Of a stretch of DNA of 10,435 nucleotides, positions 1-6,245 are shown piece after piece (position 1 is the first letter of the stretch; every line of letters begins with the position of its first letter). The stretch lies in NCBI GenBank assembly GCA_027365375.1, contig DAHXNM010000085.1, forward strand, positions 1 through 10,435. The letters are read 5' to 3'. This DNA is from Ferrimicrobium sp. Its GTDB lineage: Bacteria; Actinomycetota; Acidimicrobiia; Acidimicrobiales; Acidimicrobiaceae. The notes under the pieces are model-generated. The model was not told the origin of the DNA and made no database searches. It saw only the letters and a list, made by a program, of their open reading frames with translations. The translations under genes and the position numbers were made by a program.

Positions 1-365
1 CCACCTTCAGAGGAGAGCAGGCATAAATACTGCTTCACTCCTCGGTCGAGGGTGAAGCTAACATAGTACTCCGTCGCGATGTCTGACGCATGCTCCACCC
101 ACACCTTATGAACGGTATGGCCTTTGATATCCATGCCCAGGATCGCGGTGGCTACCTCTCGAGCCTCGGCTTCGTCGCGCACCAGCTTGACACCACCAGC
201 CTTACCTCGACCTCCAACCTGGACCTGCGCCTTGACGACGGCTGGAAAACCGACCTTGCGTGCCGCCTCTACCGCTGCCTCTGGGTCACGAACCAATACA
301 CCTGTCGAAGTCGGCACGCCGTAGCGCGCAAAAAAATCCTTACCCTGATACTCGAATAGATCCAC
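1..365 (-). CDS. sucC: Succinyl-CoA synthetase (ADP/GDP-forming) beta subunit, N-terminal part (cut by window edge)
   Basis: The SucC beta subunit, with SucD, interconverts succinyl-CoA and succinate with substrate-level phosphorylation in the TCA cycle. Only the first 121 codons lie in the window. The translation, read by hand, begins VDLFEYQGKDFFARYGVP, the typical SucC N-terminus, and continues with the ATP-grasp signature KAQVQVGGRGKAGG and then VKLVRDEAEA. I chose GTG at 365-363 because an in-frame stop lies six codons upstream with no other start between, and a GAGG Shine-Dalgarno sits 5 bases before it. The gene follows the cobalamin-binding mutase subunit after a 131-bp gap on the same strand. 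That makes metabolic sense, since mutase product feeds this enzyme. sucD is expected further left, outside the window. Identification is secure; the C-terminal domains cannot be judged. Confidence 0.95.
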   Translation of the reverse strand, partial: MDLFEYQGKDFFARYGVPTSTGVLVRDPEAAVEAARKVGFPAVVKAQVQVGGRGKAGGVKLVRDEAEAREVATAILGMDIKGHTVHKVWVEHASDIATEYYVSFTLDRGVKQYLCLLSSEG

Positions 366-384
366 TAGACCTCGCTTTTCTTAC

Positions 385-468
385 TCATATCAACCCAACC
401 TTCATCCACTGCTCGACTGTATACGCCCTCAACATCTCACGGCAACACCTGGCCCGTCTCACCGCCAT
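385..468 (-). CDS. Possible 27-residue small ORF ahead of sucC
   Basis: In the 131-bp gap between the cobalamin-subunit gene and sucC, the minus strand has an ATG at 468 preceded by AAGGA with 7 bases of spacing, a good Shine-Dalgarno. It opens a short frame of 27 codons (MAVRRARCC..., ending ...QWMKVGLI) that stops 19 bases before the sucC GTG. The peptide is basic near the N-terminus, has a CC pair, and matches no family I recognise. The same frame stays open back into the end of the upstream gene, so it may simply be a chance open frame. It could be a small protein or a leader that couples translation to sucC. Support is only the ribosome site and its position. Confidence 0.2.
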   Translation of the reverse strand: MAVRRARCCREMLRAYTVEQWMKVGLI

Positions 469-496
469 GCCTTCATCCTTGGTTCGGAGTAAGTCC

Positions 497-907
497 TCAG
501 CCCGACATCTCCCGAGCATCGAGTGTCATCTCGAGCCACTCACAGATAGCCGTGAGCGATGAGCCAGGGGTAAAAACCTGTGCTACACCCATCTCTTGCA
601 AAAGTGGAATGTCACCATCTGGAATGATTCCTCCAACTACAAGCAACGCATTTCCCCGCTGGCGTTCCTCAAGACCCGCAATCAACTTAGGAACAAGTGT
701 TAGATGGGCGCCCGAGAGCAACGACACGCCAACGGCGTCAGCGTCCTCTTGAACAACTGTCTCGACGATCTGTTCAACTGTCTGATGCAGTCCGGTATAG
801 ATCACCTCGAAACCAGCGTCACGCAATGCACGCGCCACCACCTTCGCACCGCGATCATGGCCATCCAAACCTGGCTTAGCAACAACTACTCGATAGGGTC
901 TCTCCAC
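497..907 (-). CDS. Methylmalonyl-CoA mutase-type small subunit, B12-binding domain
   Basis: This 136-residue protein is a stand-alone cobalamin-binding subunit of the acyl-CoA mutase family. It holds adenosylcobalamin for a separate catalytic subunit that rearranges methylmalonyl-CoA to succinyl-CoA, or a related substrate. The base-off/His-on signature is complete: DGHDRG at residues 15-20 with His17 as the cobalt ligand, SLLSG at 62-66, and GG at 92-93. Length fits separate small subunits in actinobacteria and archaea rather than the fused 700-residue enzyme. The start is GTG at 907; it is the only start codon before an in-frame stop six codons upstream. There is no convincing Shine-Dalgarno, but a TAAGAT hexamer lies 7 bases before it, so the mRNA may be leaderless. 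No large subunit is visible here. Methylmalonyl-CoA is the likeliest substrate given sucC and sdhAB beside it, but ethylmalonyl- or 2-hydroxyisobutyryl-CoA mutase small subunits look alike. Confidence 0.9.
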   Translation of the reverse strand: MERPYRVVVAKPGLDGHDRGAKVVARALRDAGFEVIYTGLHQTVEQIVETVVQEDADAVGVSLLSGAHLTLVPKLIAGLEERQRGNALLVVGGIIPDGDIPLLQEMGVAQVFTPGSSLTAICEWLEMTLDAREMSG

Positions 908-914
908 TAGGCGA

Positions 915-920
915 ATCTTA
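915..920 (-). promoter_or_regulatory. Candidate -10 element for the B12-subunit gene
   Basis: On the minus strand the hexamer TAAGAT fits the loose actinobacterial -10 pattern TANNNT. Seven bases separate it from the GTG at 907, so transcription would begin at or next to the start codon and give a leaderless message. This agrees with the missing Shine-Dalgarno. No -35 element is recognisable; the palindrome at 923-944 occupies that side. It is inferred from sequence only. Confidence 0.35.
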
Positions 921-922
921 CC

Positions 923-944
923 TTAGTTCAGCGCGCTGCGCTAA
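923..944. repeat. 22-bp imperfect palindrome, candidate operator
   Basis: The sequence TTAGTTCAGCGCGCTGCGCTAA pattern lies here: outer arms TTAG/CTAA and inner core CAGCG/CGCTG pair perfectly, with 9 of 11 positions symmetric and mismatches only at the fifth and sixth from each end. It sits immediately upstream of the candidate -10 of the cobalamin-subunit gene, where a bound dimeric repressor would cover the promoter. It lies in a non-coding gap, so coding constraint does not explain it. As RNA it could instead form a hairpin ending the upstream message, but no T-run follows on the minus strand. I favour an operator; the regulator is unknown. Confidence 0.4.
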
Positions 945-1060
945 CCCGGCAGCTCAGACGACCACTCCACAAACTCAAGGGATCACAACGTAGCCAGAGA
1001 TACCATGCGCGAGAGGGTCAGATCTCCGCTCATCGCCTGTCCGACTACGTCAAACATGGT

Positions 1061-1282
1061 TCAGGCAAGGAGGCGAGAATCTCCTTCGGGCACAAATCCA
1101 CATCGATCCAAGTATCCAAGTCGCTCCTCAAGAGCCTGCAGCCAAGCGGATTTGTCACGCTCGAACTTGGTTCGATCACCCTCCTCAAAATCATGCTCCA
1201 TCTCGCTGAAGGCTAGATCCTCAGCATCTAGAAGACGGCGATAATGAACTAGTAGGTTATCATCGATGCAGTGCTCGATCAC
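1061..1282 (-). CDS. Hypothetical acidic 73-residue protein
   Basis: I do not recognise this small protein. It is soluble-looking, rich in Glu, Asp and Leu, and probably mostly helical (for example the LLDAEDLAFSEMEHDFEEGD stretch at about 17-36), with two cysteines and no membrane segment. The GTG start at 1282 is supported by a strong AAGGGGGAG ribosome site directly upstream, which makes it a credible gene despite its size. It begins 27 bases after the DUF2510 gene on the same strand and so probably shares its transcript from the sdhAB unit. After its stop, 153 bases of non-coding DNA with a candidate operator precede the next gene, so it may be the last gene of this operon. Confidence 0.6.
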   Translation of the reverse strand: MIEHCIDDNLLVHYRRLLDAEDLAFSEMEHDFEEGDRTKFERDKSAWLQALEERLGYLDRCGFVPEGDSRLLA

Positions 1283-1309
1283 GACTCCCCCTTAGAGATT
1301 CGGATAAGG

Positions 1310-1966
1310 CTACGATAGCATAGCTCGCTGAGCTGTCGAGGTGAAAACGGCACAATCCTTAATGCCGGCTCCAGTGACCGAGCTGTCAACAGCACGCATC
1401 GCTGTCACCACAGACTGAACGTGGGCCTTATGATCGCGTAGGTACCTCCCCCACGCAATCGCTAGATCTGACCAACGGGCAGCTACCGTGTTCGCTGCCG
1501 GAACCGACTTTGTCTCAGACGCGAGCACGCTAAAGGCGGAGGCGCTCTGGCTAAGCTTGGTGTTCAGCAGCCCTCCCGTATTTCTCTCAAGTTCGGAGAC
1601 GCTAACCCCATCGAAGACACTGGCACAGACACCGCTTGCCGCCCGACGGTAGCTAGCGAGGCTCTGGATTTTCGGACTCGAAGCGCCAAGAACACCAAAG
1701 ATTACGAGCTGAGCAACGATACCACCGATTAGCAGAGCAACGACAAGGAGACTGACTAGTCTGACGAGCCGTCGCCTCCGATGCACCGGTTGCCGGAAAG
1801 AGGTCTCCGGCACTGGCAGCTCTGCTACGAAGTTCGCAAAACTGGGCCGCTGACGTAACGAATCAGTCCAGATATGGCCGTCAAAGTAGCGAAGTCGTCC
1901 CTCTCCGTCTGGATACCACCCTGGTCTCATCGGTGGACGAATTTGCCTTCGGCTCCCCAACTCCAC
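1310..1966 (-). CDS. DUF2510 domain single-pass membrane protein
   Basis: This 218-residue protein has three parts. Residues 15-34 match the DUF2510 motif, PGWYPD followed by RYFDG and IWT, a short aromatic module found mainly in actinobacteria at the cytoplasmic end of membrane proteins. A basic stretch (HRRRRLVR, about 62-69) then leads into one hydrophobic helix at about 70-94. The rest, about 95-218, should lie outside the cell. It is Ser/Ala-rich and has two cysteines (about 113 and 204) that could form a disulfide. I know no specific function. The GTG start at 1966 has AGGG seven bases upstream, overlapping the stop of the preceding gene 9 bases away, so the two are probably co-translated. 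It lies in the sdhAB transcription unit but does not resemble SdhC or SdhD, which have several helices and heme-ligating histidines. Confidence 0.75.
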   Translation of the reverse strand: MELGSRRQIRPPMRPGWYPDGEGRLRYFDGHIWTDSLRQRPSFANFVAELPVPETSFRQPVHRRRRLVRLVSLLVVALLIGGIVAQLVIFGVLGASSPKIQSLASYRRAASGVCASVFDGVSVSELERNTGGLLNTKLSQSASAFSVLASETKSVPAANTVAARWSDLAIAWGRYLRDHKAHVQSVVTAMRAVDSSVTGAGIKDCAVFTSTAQRAMLS

Positions 1967-1975
1967 AGCTACACC

Positions 1976-2305
1976 CTATTGGGCTCCTGGATCCATAGCA
2001 GCCTGCCTCAGAGCTCTCGCATTCTCTCGCAAAAGAGATGCTCCCTTGAGAATACGAATATCGCCACGACGCAACAACTCCCCGATGGACAGTGAGCTTC
2101 CCGTTGGTGCGGCAATCTCTACCGTTCGTGTCGAATCAAAAAAAGTAGGAGCATCCGCAGGTAACTCGACAACTGTGCCATCTGCACAAAGTTTCAGACT
2201 CCTCGCAACGCCGCCTTCGGGAGAGCGGAGCACCAGCAGGAGTGAGCCATCATTAGAACTGCCACCTGATTCCGAAGACAGCACCGAAAAGTTAGGACCG
2301 ATCAT
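1976..2305 (-). CDS. Hypothetical 109-residue protein overlapping sdhB
   Basis: I do not recognise a family. The start ATG at 2305 lies inside the last codons of sdhB, giving a 14-base overlap, which implies translational coupling; a GAGGG motif lies about 9 bases upstream. The protein has a Ser/Gly-rich N-terminus, a central part with alternating short hydrophobic stretches suggesting beta structure (LLLVLRS, GTVVELPA, TRTVEIAAP), and a charged, helical C-terminus (IGELLRRGD onward, about residues 74-104). There is no signal peptide, membrane helix or metal motif; it has one cysteine. Position suggests a product made together with SdhB, but that is inference. The next gene begins 9 bases after its stop. 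Confidence 0.6.
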   Translation of the reverse strand: MIGPNFSVLSSESGGSSNDGSLLLVLRSPEGGVARSLKLCADGTVVELPADAPTFFDSTRTVEIAAPTGSSLSIGELLRRGDIRILKGASLLRENARALRQAAMDPGAQ

Positions 2306-3038
2306 AGAGAATCGCCCTCTTTACCTCTTCGATAGCTTCAGTCACCTTGATTCCACGAGGACAGGCTTCAGTGCAGTTGAATGAGGTTCTACAGCGCCAA
2401 ACGCCACTCTTCTGGTTCAAGATATCAAGCCGCTCGTTCGCAGCCTGATCTCGTGAGTCAAAGATGAACCGATGCGCATTCACGATGGCAGCCGGGCCTA
2501 TGTAACTTCCATTAGCCCAATACACCGGACACGACGTGGAGCAGGCTCCACAGAGGATGCACTTCGTGGTGTCGTCGAAGCGAGCACGGTCTTCAGGCGA
2601 CTGATAGCGCTCCTTGTATCCTGGGTCATCATCAGCGATCAGGTACGGCAGCACGCTACGATATTGAGCGAAAAATGGCTCCATGTCTACTACAAGATCC
2701 TTTATCACCGGAAGGCCACGCACCGGTTCTATGACCAGATCGGTGCCCACCGACGAGATCAGATTCACGCACCCCAGCCGATTTTCGCCATTGATCATCA
2801 TCGCGTCCGAGCCACACACGCCGTGCGCACAGCTACGCCGAAAGCTCAACGTCCCATCGATCGTTCCCTTCACTGCGATGAGTGCATTGAGCACCGTATC
2901 AGAGGACTTGAGCTTCAAGTCGTACTCACGCCAATGTGGACGAACGTCGACCTCAGGATTGAAACGCTTGATAGTGAGATGAACGTCGACCTCTTTGATA
3001 AGTGAGGTCTCCTCGGCTGTTTGTACGGTAGTCGTCAT
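2292..3038 (-). CDS. sdhB: Succinate dehydrogenase iron-sulfur subunit
   Basis: SdhB carries electrons from the flavoprotein to the quinone site through three iron-sulfur clusters on the inner face of the membrane. All ligands are visible in the 248 residues. The [2Fe-2S] site is Cys70, Cys75, Asp78 and Cys90, with the same spacing and the same Asp in the third position as E. coli SdhB. The ferredoxin-like half has CILCGAC at 160-166, Cys170-Pro, and Cys216, Cys222, Cys226 for the [4Fe-4S] and [3Fe-4S] clusters. Length is slightly above E. coli because of an N-terminal extension of about 15 residues. ATG at 3038 directly abuts the sdhA stop with no gap, so translation is coupled. The end overlaps the next gene by 14 bases. 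Confidence 0.97.
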   Translation of the reverse strand: MTTTVQTAEETSLIKEVDVHLTIKRFNPEVDVRPHWREYDLKLKSSDTVLNALIAVKGTIDGTLSFRRSCAHGVCGSDAMMINGENRLGCVNLISSVGTDLVIEPVRGLPVIKDLVVDMEPFFAQYRSVLPYLIADDDPGYKERYQSPEDRARFDDTTKCILCGACSTSCPVYWANGSYIGPAAIVNAHRFIFDSRDQAANERLDILNQKSGVWRCRTSFNCTEACPRGIKVTEAIEEVKRAILYDRS

Positions 3039-4796
3039 TTAGTACTTTCTCTCCATAGGCTCATAGCGACCCTGCACCACTGGTTTATAGTCGAGGGCTA
3101 TCGCGCCCGACTCATCCCGATAGGCGAGAGTATGCTTCATCCAATTGACATCGTCTCTGGTTGGGAAGTCATCTCGCCAGTGTGCTCCACGACTCTCCTT
3201 TCGAGCGTCCGCACCTAGAACCAGAACCTCTGCGATATCGAGAAGACTCCCTAGCTCCAATGCCTCGGTCAAATCATAGTTAAATACCGAACCCTTGTCA
3301 TCGATCGTGACCTTCTCGTAGCGATCTCTGAGTTCATGGATGACACGAAGGGCGTCCTGGAGCGACTCTCCTGTGCGCACCACCGATGCGTCACGCATCA
3401 TCGCTACTTGGAGTTCGCTTCGAATTGCACCAACCTTCTCACTGCCGGAGGAGTGCATCATCGCGTCGATACGCTCTCTCGTAGGATCCACAACTGAGCG
3501 AGGCAGATCAGGATGGTCAACCTCCTTGACATACTCAGCCATCGCTCGTCCTCCCCGGCGCCCGAACACATTGATATCGAGCAGCGAGTTGGTTCCAAGC
3601 CGATTAGCTCCGTGAACCGACACACAGGCACACTCTCCGGCTGCGTAGAGCCCAGGCAGCACTGTGTTGTTGGCATCGATCACAACCTCGCCGTGGACGT
3701 TCGTAGGGATGCCACCCATGGCGTAATGTGCCGTCGGTTGGATTGGGATCGGATCAGTCTTCGGCTCCAAGCCAAGGTAGGTCCTCACAAACCCACTGAT
3801 GTCAGGCAGTTTGGCATCGATCTGCTCAGGTGGAAGGTGTGTGAGATCGAGGTACACGTAATCTTTATCCGGACCTGCCCCACGCCCCTCCTTGATCTCC
3901 GCGTGAATCGCTCTTGCCACCATGTCGCGAGGAGCCAAATCCTTCACTGTCGGCGCTACACGCTCCATAAAGCGTTCGCCCAATCCATTACGCAAGATGC
4001 CACCCTCACCGCGCGCACCCTCGGTCAAAAGAATACCGATGCCGTAGATACCAGTCGGATGGAACTGGTAGAACTCCATATCCTCTAGCGGAATACCGCG
4101 GTGAAAGAGGACACCAGGTCCATCCCCAGTGAGCGTGTGGGCGTTGGAGGTGATCTGGAATATTCGACCATAACCACCGGTCGCGAACAACACGCCTTTG
4201 GATGTGAAGACATGCAGATCGCCAGTTGCGAGCTCGTAGGCGACGACACCGGCCGCTCTCCGCGATGCACCTTCGCCGTCAAAGAGAACATCGAACACCT
4301 GAAACTCATTGAAGAAGTTAACATCAGCAGCAACGCACTGCTGGTAGAGGGTCTGAAGGATCATGTGGCCGGTGCGGTCGGCCGCATAGCAAGCCCTACG
4401 CACTGGCGCCTCACCATGGTTGCGGGTATGTCCACCAAAGCGACGTTGGTCGATCTTGCCCTCTGGTGTGCGCGAGAAAGGAAGTCCAAAATGCTCCAGG
4501 TCTATAACCGCATCGATTGCCTCCCGACACATAATATCGATGGCGTCCTGGTCACCGAGGTAATCAGAGCCCTTGACGGTGTCGAAGGCGTGCCACTCCC
4601 AGTAATCCTCCTCGACATTCGAGAGCGCGGCACACATTCCACCCTGAGCCGCCCCCGTGTGGGAGCGCGTCGGATATAGCTTGGTGATCACCGCGGTACG
4701 TACGTTCCCTGCCGTCTCTAGCGCGGCCCGTAAGCCGGCGCCACCGGCGCCTACAATGACTGCGTCATAACTGTGGTAGTGAATGTTCACACCCAA
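3039..4796 (-). CDS. sdhA: Succinate dehydrogenase flavoprotein subunit
   Basis: SdhA oxidises succinate to fumarate with covalently bound FAD, linking the TCA cycle to the respiratory chain. Of 585 residues, VGAGGAGL at 15-22 is the FAD dinucleotide-binding loop and His46 in RSHTGAAQGG is the FAD-attachment histidine. His246 (QFHPTG), Arg290 (APRDMVAR), His357 and Arg399 (HGANRLGTNSLL) match the substrate and proton-transfer residues of E. coli SdhA. Length and the C-terminal DYKPV region are normal. The start is uncertain: TTG at 4796 gives MGVNIHYHSYDAV, while GTG at 4790 removes two residues; neither has a good Shine-Dalgarno. It is the first gene of its unit, facing the divergent ATPase gene across 63 bases. 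Unusually for an actinobacterium, sdhC and sdhD do not precede it. Confidence 0.96.
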   Translation of the reverse strand: MGVNIHYHSYDAVIVGAGGAGLRAALETAGNVRTAVITKLYPTRSHTGAAQGGMCAALSNVEEDYWEWHAFDTVKGSDYLGDQDAIDIMCREAIDAVIDLEHFGLPFSRTPEGKIDQRRFGGHTRNHGEAPVRRACYAADRTGHMILQTLYQQCVAADVNFFNEFQVFDVLFDGEGASRRAAGVVAYELATGDLHVFTSKGVLFATGGYGRIFQITSNAHTLTGDGPGVLFHRGIPLEDMEFYQFHPTGIYGIGILLTEGARGEGGILRNGLGERFMERVAPTVKDLAPRDMVARAIHAEIKEGRGAGPDKDYVYLDLTHLPPEQIDAKLPDISGFVRTYLGLEPKTDPIPIQPTAHYAMGGIPTNVHGEVVIDANNTVLPGLYAAGECACVSVHGANRLGTNSLLDINVFGRRGGRAMAEYVKEVDHPDLPRSVVDPTRERIDAMMHSSGSEKVGAIRSELQVAMMRDASVVRTGESLQDALRVIHELRDRYEKVTIDDKGSVFNYDLTEALELGSLLDIAEVLVLGADARKESRGAHWRDDFPTRDDVNWMKHTLAYRDESGAIALDYKPVVQGRYEPMERKY

Positions 4797-4859
4797 CAGT
4801 TTTGCATGAAATTAGCAAGTTCATGAAATTTAAGCCAATTTCCCTCTAGCATTTTATTT
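4797..4859. promoter_or_regulatory. AT-rich divergent promoter region between sdhA and the AAA+ ATPase gene
   Basis: This 63-bp gap is much more AT-rich than its surroundings and must contain both start sites. For the plus strand, TAGCAT at 4847-4852 is followed by exactly 7 bases and then ATG, with no ribosome site, which fits a leaderless transcript. For the minus strand, TTGGCT and then TAATTT (4814-4809) are weak -35 and -10 candidates that would start transcription a few bases ahead of the TTG/GTG of sdhA. The repeated 9-mer at 4805-4830 lies within this minus-strand promoter. The elements are inferred by eye. Confidence 0.6.
4805..4830. repeat. Direct repeat CATGAAATT x2 in divergent promoter
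   Basis: The nonamer CATGAAATT occurs at 4805-4813 and again at 4822-4830, with starts 17 bp apart. The second copy extends to the palindrome TTCATGAA at 4820-4827. Placed between two divergent genes and over the likely sdhA promoter, the pair could be tandem sites for a regulator controlling sdhA or both genes. In such AT-rich DNA a chance repeat is possible. Confidence 0.4.
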
Positions 4860-6245
4860 ATGGACTTCCCAACGAACCTCGGTACCCTGGTCGACGCTGG
4901 CTATAAGCCCCGAACCATACGAGAGGAGATCCGAGCCAACGTCTTTGCCAGACTTAGAGCGCATCAACCTGTAATCGACGGTTTGGTTGGCTACGAAGAT
5001 TCCGTTCTGCCGGAACTTGAACGCGCACTTGTCATCGGGCACGATATCATTTTCCTTGGAGAGCGTGGTCAGGGCAAGACTCGAATGATCAGGGCTCTAA
5101 TTGGGTTGCTGGATGAATGGGTTCCAATAGTCGAAGGGTCTCCGCTCAACGAAGATCCGCTCAACCCGATTCTTGCGCACACCATAGATCGCCTCAATTC
5201 AGAGGGACCCAAGACTCCGATAACCTGGATTAGCAGAGCCGCCCGTTTTAGTGAGAAGCTTGCGACACCAGATACCACCATCGCCGATCTCATCGGCGAG
5301 GTCGACCCGATCAAAGTCGCCGAGGGGCGCTACCTGGGCGACACCGATACCATCCACTACGGACTGGTACCTCGCACAAACAGAGGAATCTTTGCGATCA
5401 ACGAGCTCCCGGACCTGCCTGAACGCATCCAGGTCGGCTTGTTGAACGCCCTCGAGGAGCGTGACATACAGATTCGTGGCTACAAGATCGCGCTTCCCCT
5501 AGATATCCTCTTCGTCGCCTCCGCAAACCCAGAAGACTACACCAGCCGTGGACGGTTGATCACGCCGCTCAAGGATCGTTTTGGGACCCAAATTACCACC
5601 CATTACCCAACGACCGTTGAGGATGAGATCGAAATCATGACCGCCGAAGGCAAACTTCCGCTCGATCTTGCGGTGGTATCGCCAGAGCCAATTTCGCTGA
5701 TTATCGCGACGATGGCGCAGCTGGCCCGGCATCACTCGAGCATCTCTCAGCACTCAGGCGTCTCAGTTCGTGCATCGATCGCCGCCTACGAATCGGTTGC
5801 TGCGGCAGCGATCGTCAGATCAGTTCGCAACGACGAATTACCTGCGGTGGTTCGAGTCACCGACCTCGAGGCCGCACTTCCGGCGTTCGTTGGCAAGATC
5901 GAAGTTGAGTCACTCGATCCTCGTGAAGGCTTCAAGGTTGGCTCTGCTCTCTTGAGGCAAGCTATAAGCGCAGTGTTCAGCCAATTCTACGGTGATCAGG
6001 ATGCGACAGCCCTCGTCGACGAGGTAAGTCAGGCACCTCTTGATCTCAGTGCAGATCAGCCGGATGCCGACTACCAATCACTCCTTGCTAGCTACCCTGA
6101 ACTTCTAGCCTTTGTGGGGACCAGGCATACCGAGGAGGAGATCCCGTGCTTCGTCGATCTTGCCTTGGAAGGGCTCGTCGCAACCCGAAGGCTGTCGCGC
6201 CATACCTTTGCAGATCGGGTCACGTTCGGACCGGGCCGTGGCTAG
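4860..6245 (+). CDS. ChlI/MoxR-like AAA+ ATPase
   Basis: This 461-residue protein belongs to the AAA+ clade of magnesium-chelatase subunit I and MoxR ATPases, which remodel or load client proteins with a VWA partner. Walker A is GERGQGKT at 67-74. The Walker B strand reads IFAINE at 187-192, with Asn where most AAA+ proteins have Asp; I recall INELPDL as usual in this subfamily. Sensor 1 is in SANPEDYT (Asn233), and Arg250 in PLKDRFG is a candidate arginine finger. A helical C-terminal part follows from about 260. Automatic annotation often says magnesium chelatase, but no other bacteriochlorophyll or cobalamin synthesis gene is present. Its size and pairing resemble, as far as I recall, M. 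tuberculosis Rv0958/Rv0959. ATG at 4860 lacks a Shine-Dalgarno but is 7 bases past a -10-like hexamer. Its last 8 bases overlap the VWA gene. Confidence 0.88.
   Translation: MDFPTNLGTLVDAGYKPRTIREEIRANVFARLRAHQPVIDGLVGYEDSVLPELERALVIGHDIIFLGERGQGKTRMIRALIGLLDEWVPIVEGSPLNEDPLNPILAHTIDRLNSEGPKTPITWISRAARFSEKLATPDTTIADLIGEVDPIKVAEGRYLGDTDTIHYGLVPRTNRGIFAINELPDLPERIQVGLLNALEERDIQIRGYKIALPLDILFVASANPEDYTSRGRLITPLKDRFGTQITTHYPTTVEDEIEIMTAEGKLPLDLAVVSPEPISLIIATMAQLARHHSSISQHSGVSVRASIAAYESVAAAAIVRSVRNDELPAVVRVTDLEAALPAFVGKIEVESLDPREGFKVGSALLRQAISAVFSQFYGDQDATALVDEVSQAPLDLSADQPDADYQSLLASYPELLAFVGTRHTEEEIPCFVDLALEGLVATRRLSRHTFADRVTFGPGRG

Noticed and set aside
90..359. 89-codon plus-strand frame at the left edge
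   Set aside because: It is antisense to the clear SucC N-terminal coding sequence.
983..1057. 24-codon minus-strand frame (MFDVVGQAMSG...) in the gap before the B12-subunit gene
   Set aside because: It starts 3 bases after the upstream stop but has no ribosome site and is too short to support without conservation data. The rest of this 153-base gap shows only the palindrome and candidate -10.
3513..4088. 191-codon plus-strand frame opposite sdhA (also frames at 4101-4679 and 2472-3005 opposite sdhA and sdhB)
   Set aside because: They are antisense shadows of strongly conserved genes, with no recognisable protein features.
6112..6237. Upstream extension of the VWA frame to 6112
   Set aside because: The extra 42 residues are a shifted-frame reading of the ATPase C-terminus; the conserved-looking N-terminus (RRFRYHDYDP) begins at GTG 6238 next to the ATPase stop.
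4860..6245. Calling the AAA+ protein a true magnesium chelatase subunit
   Set aside because: There is no ChlH/CobN-type large subunit or tetrapyrrole gene in the window, and the partner is a distinct VWA protein; ChlI/MoxR-like is as far as the sequence goes.
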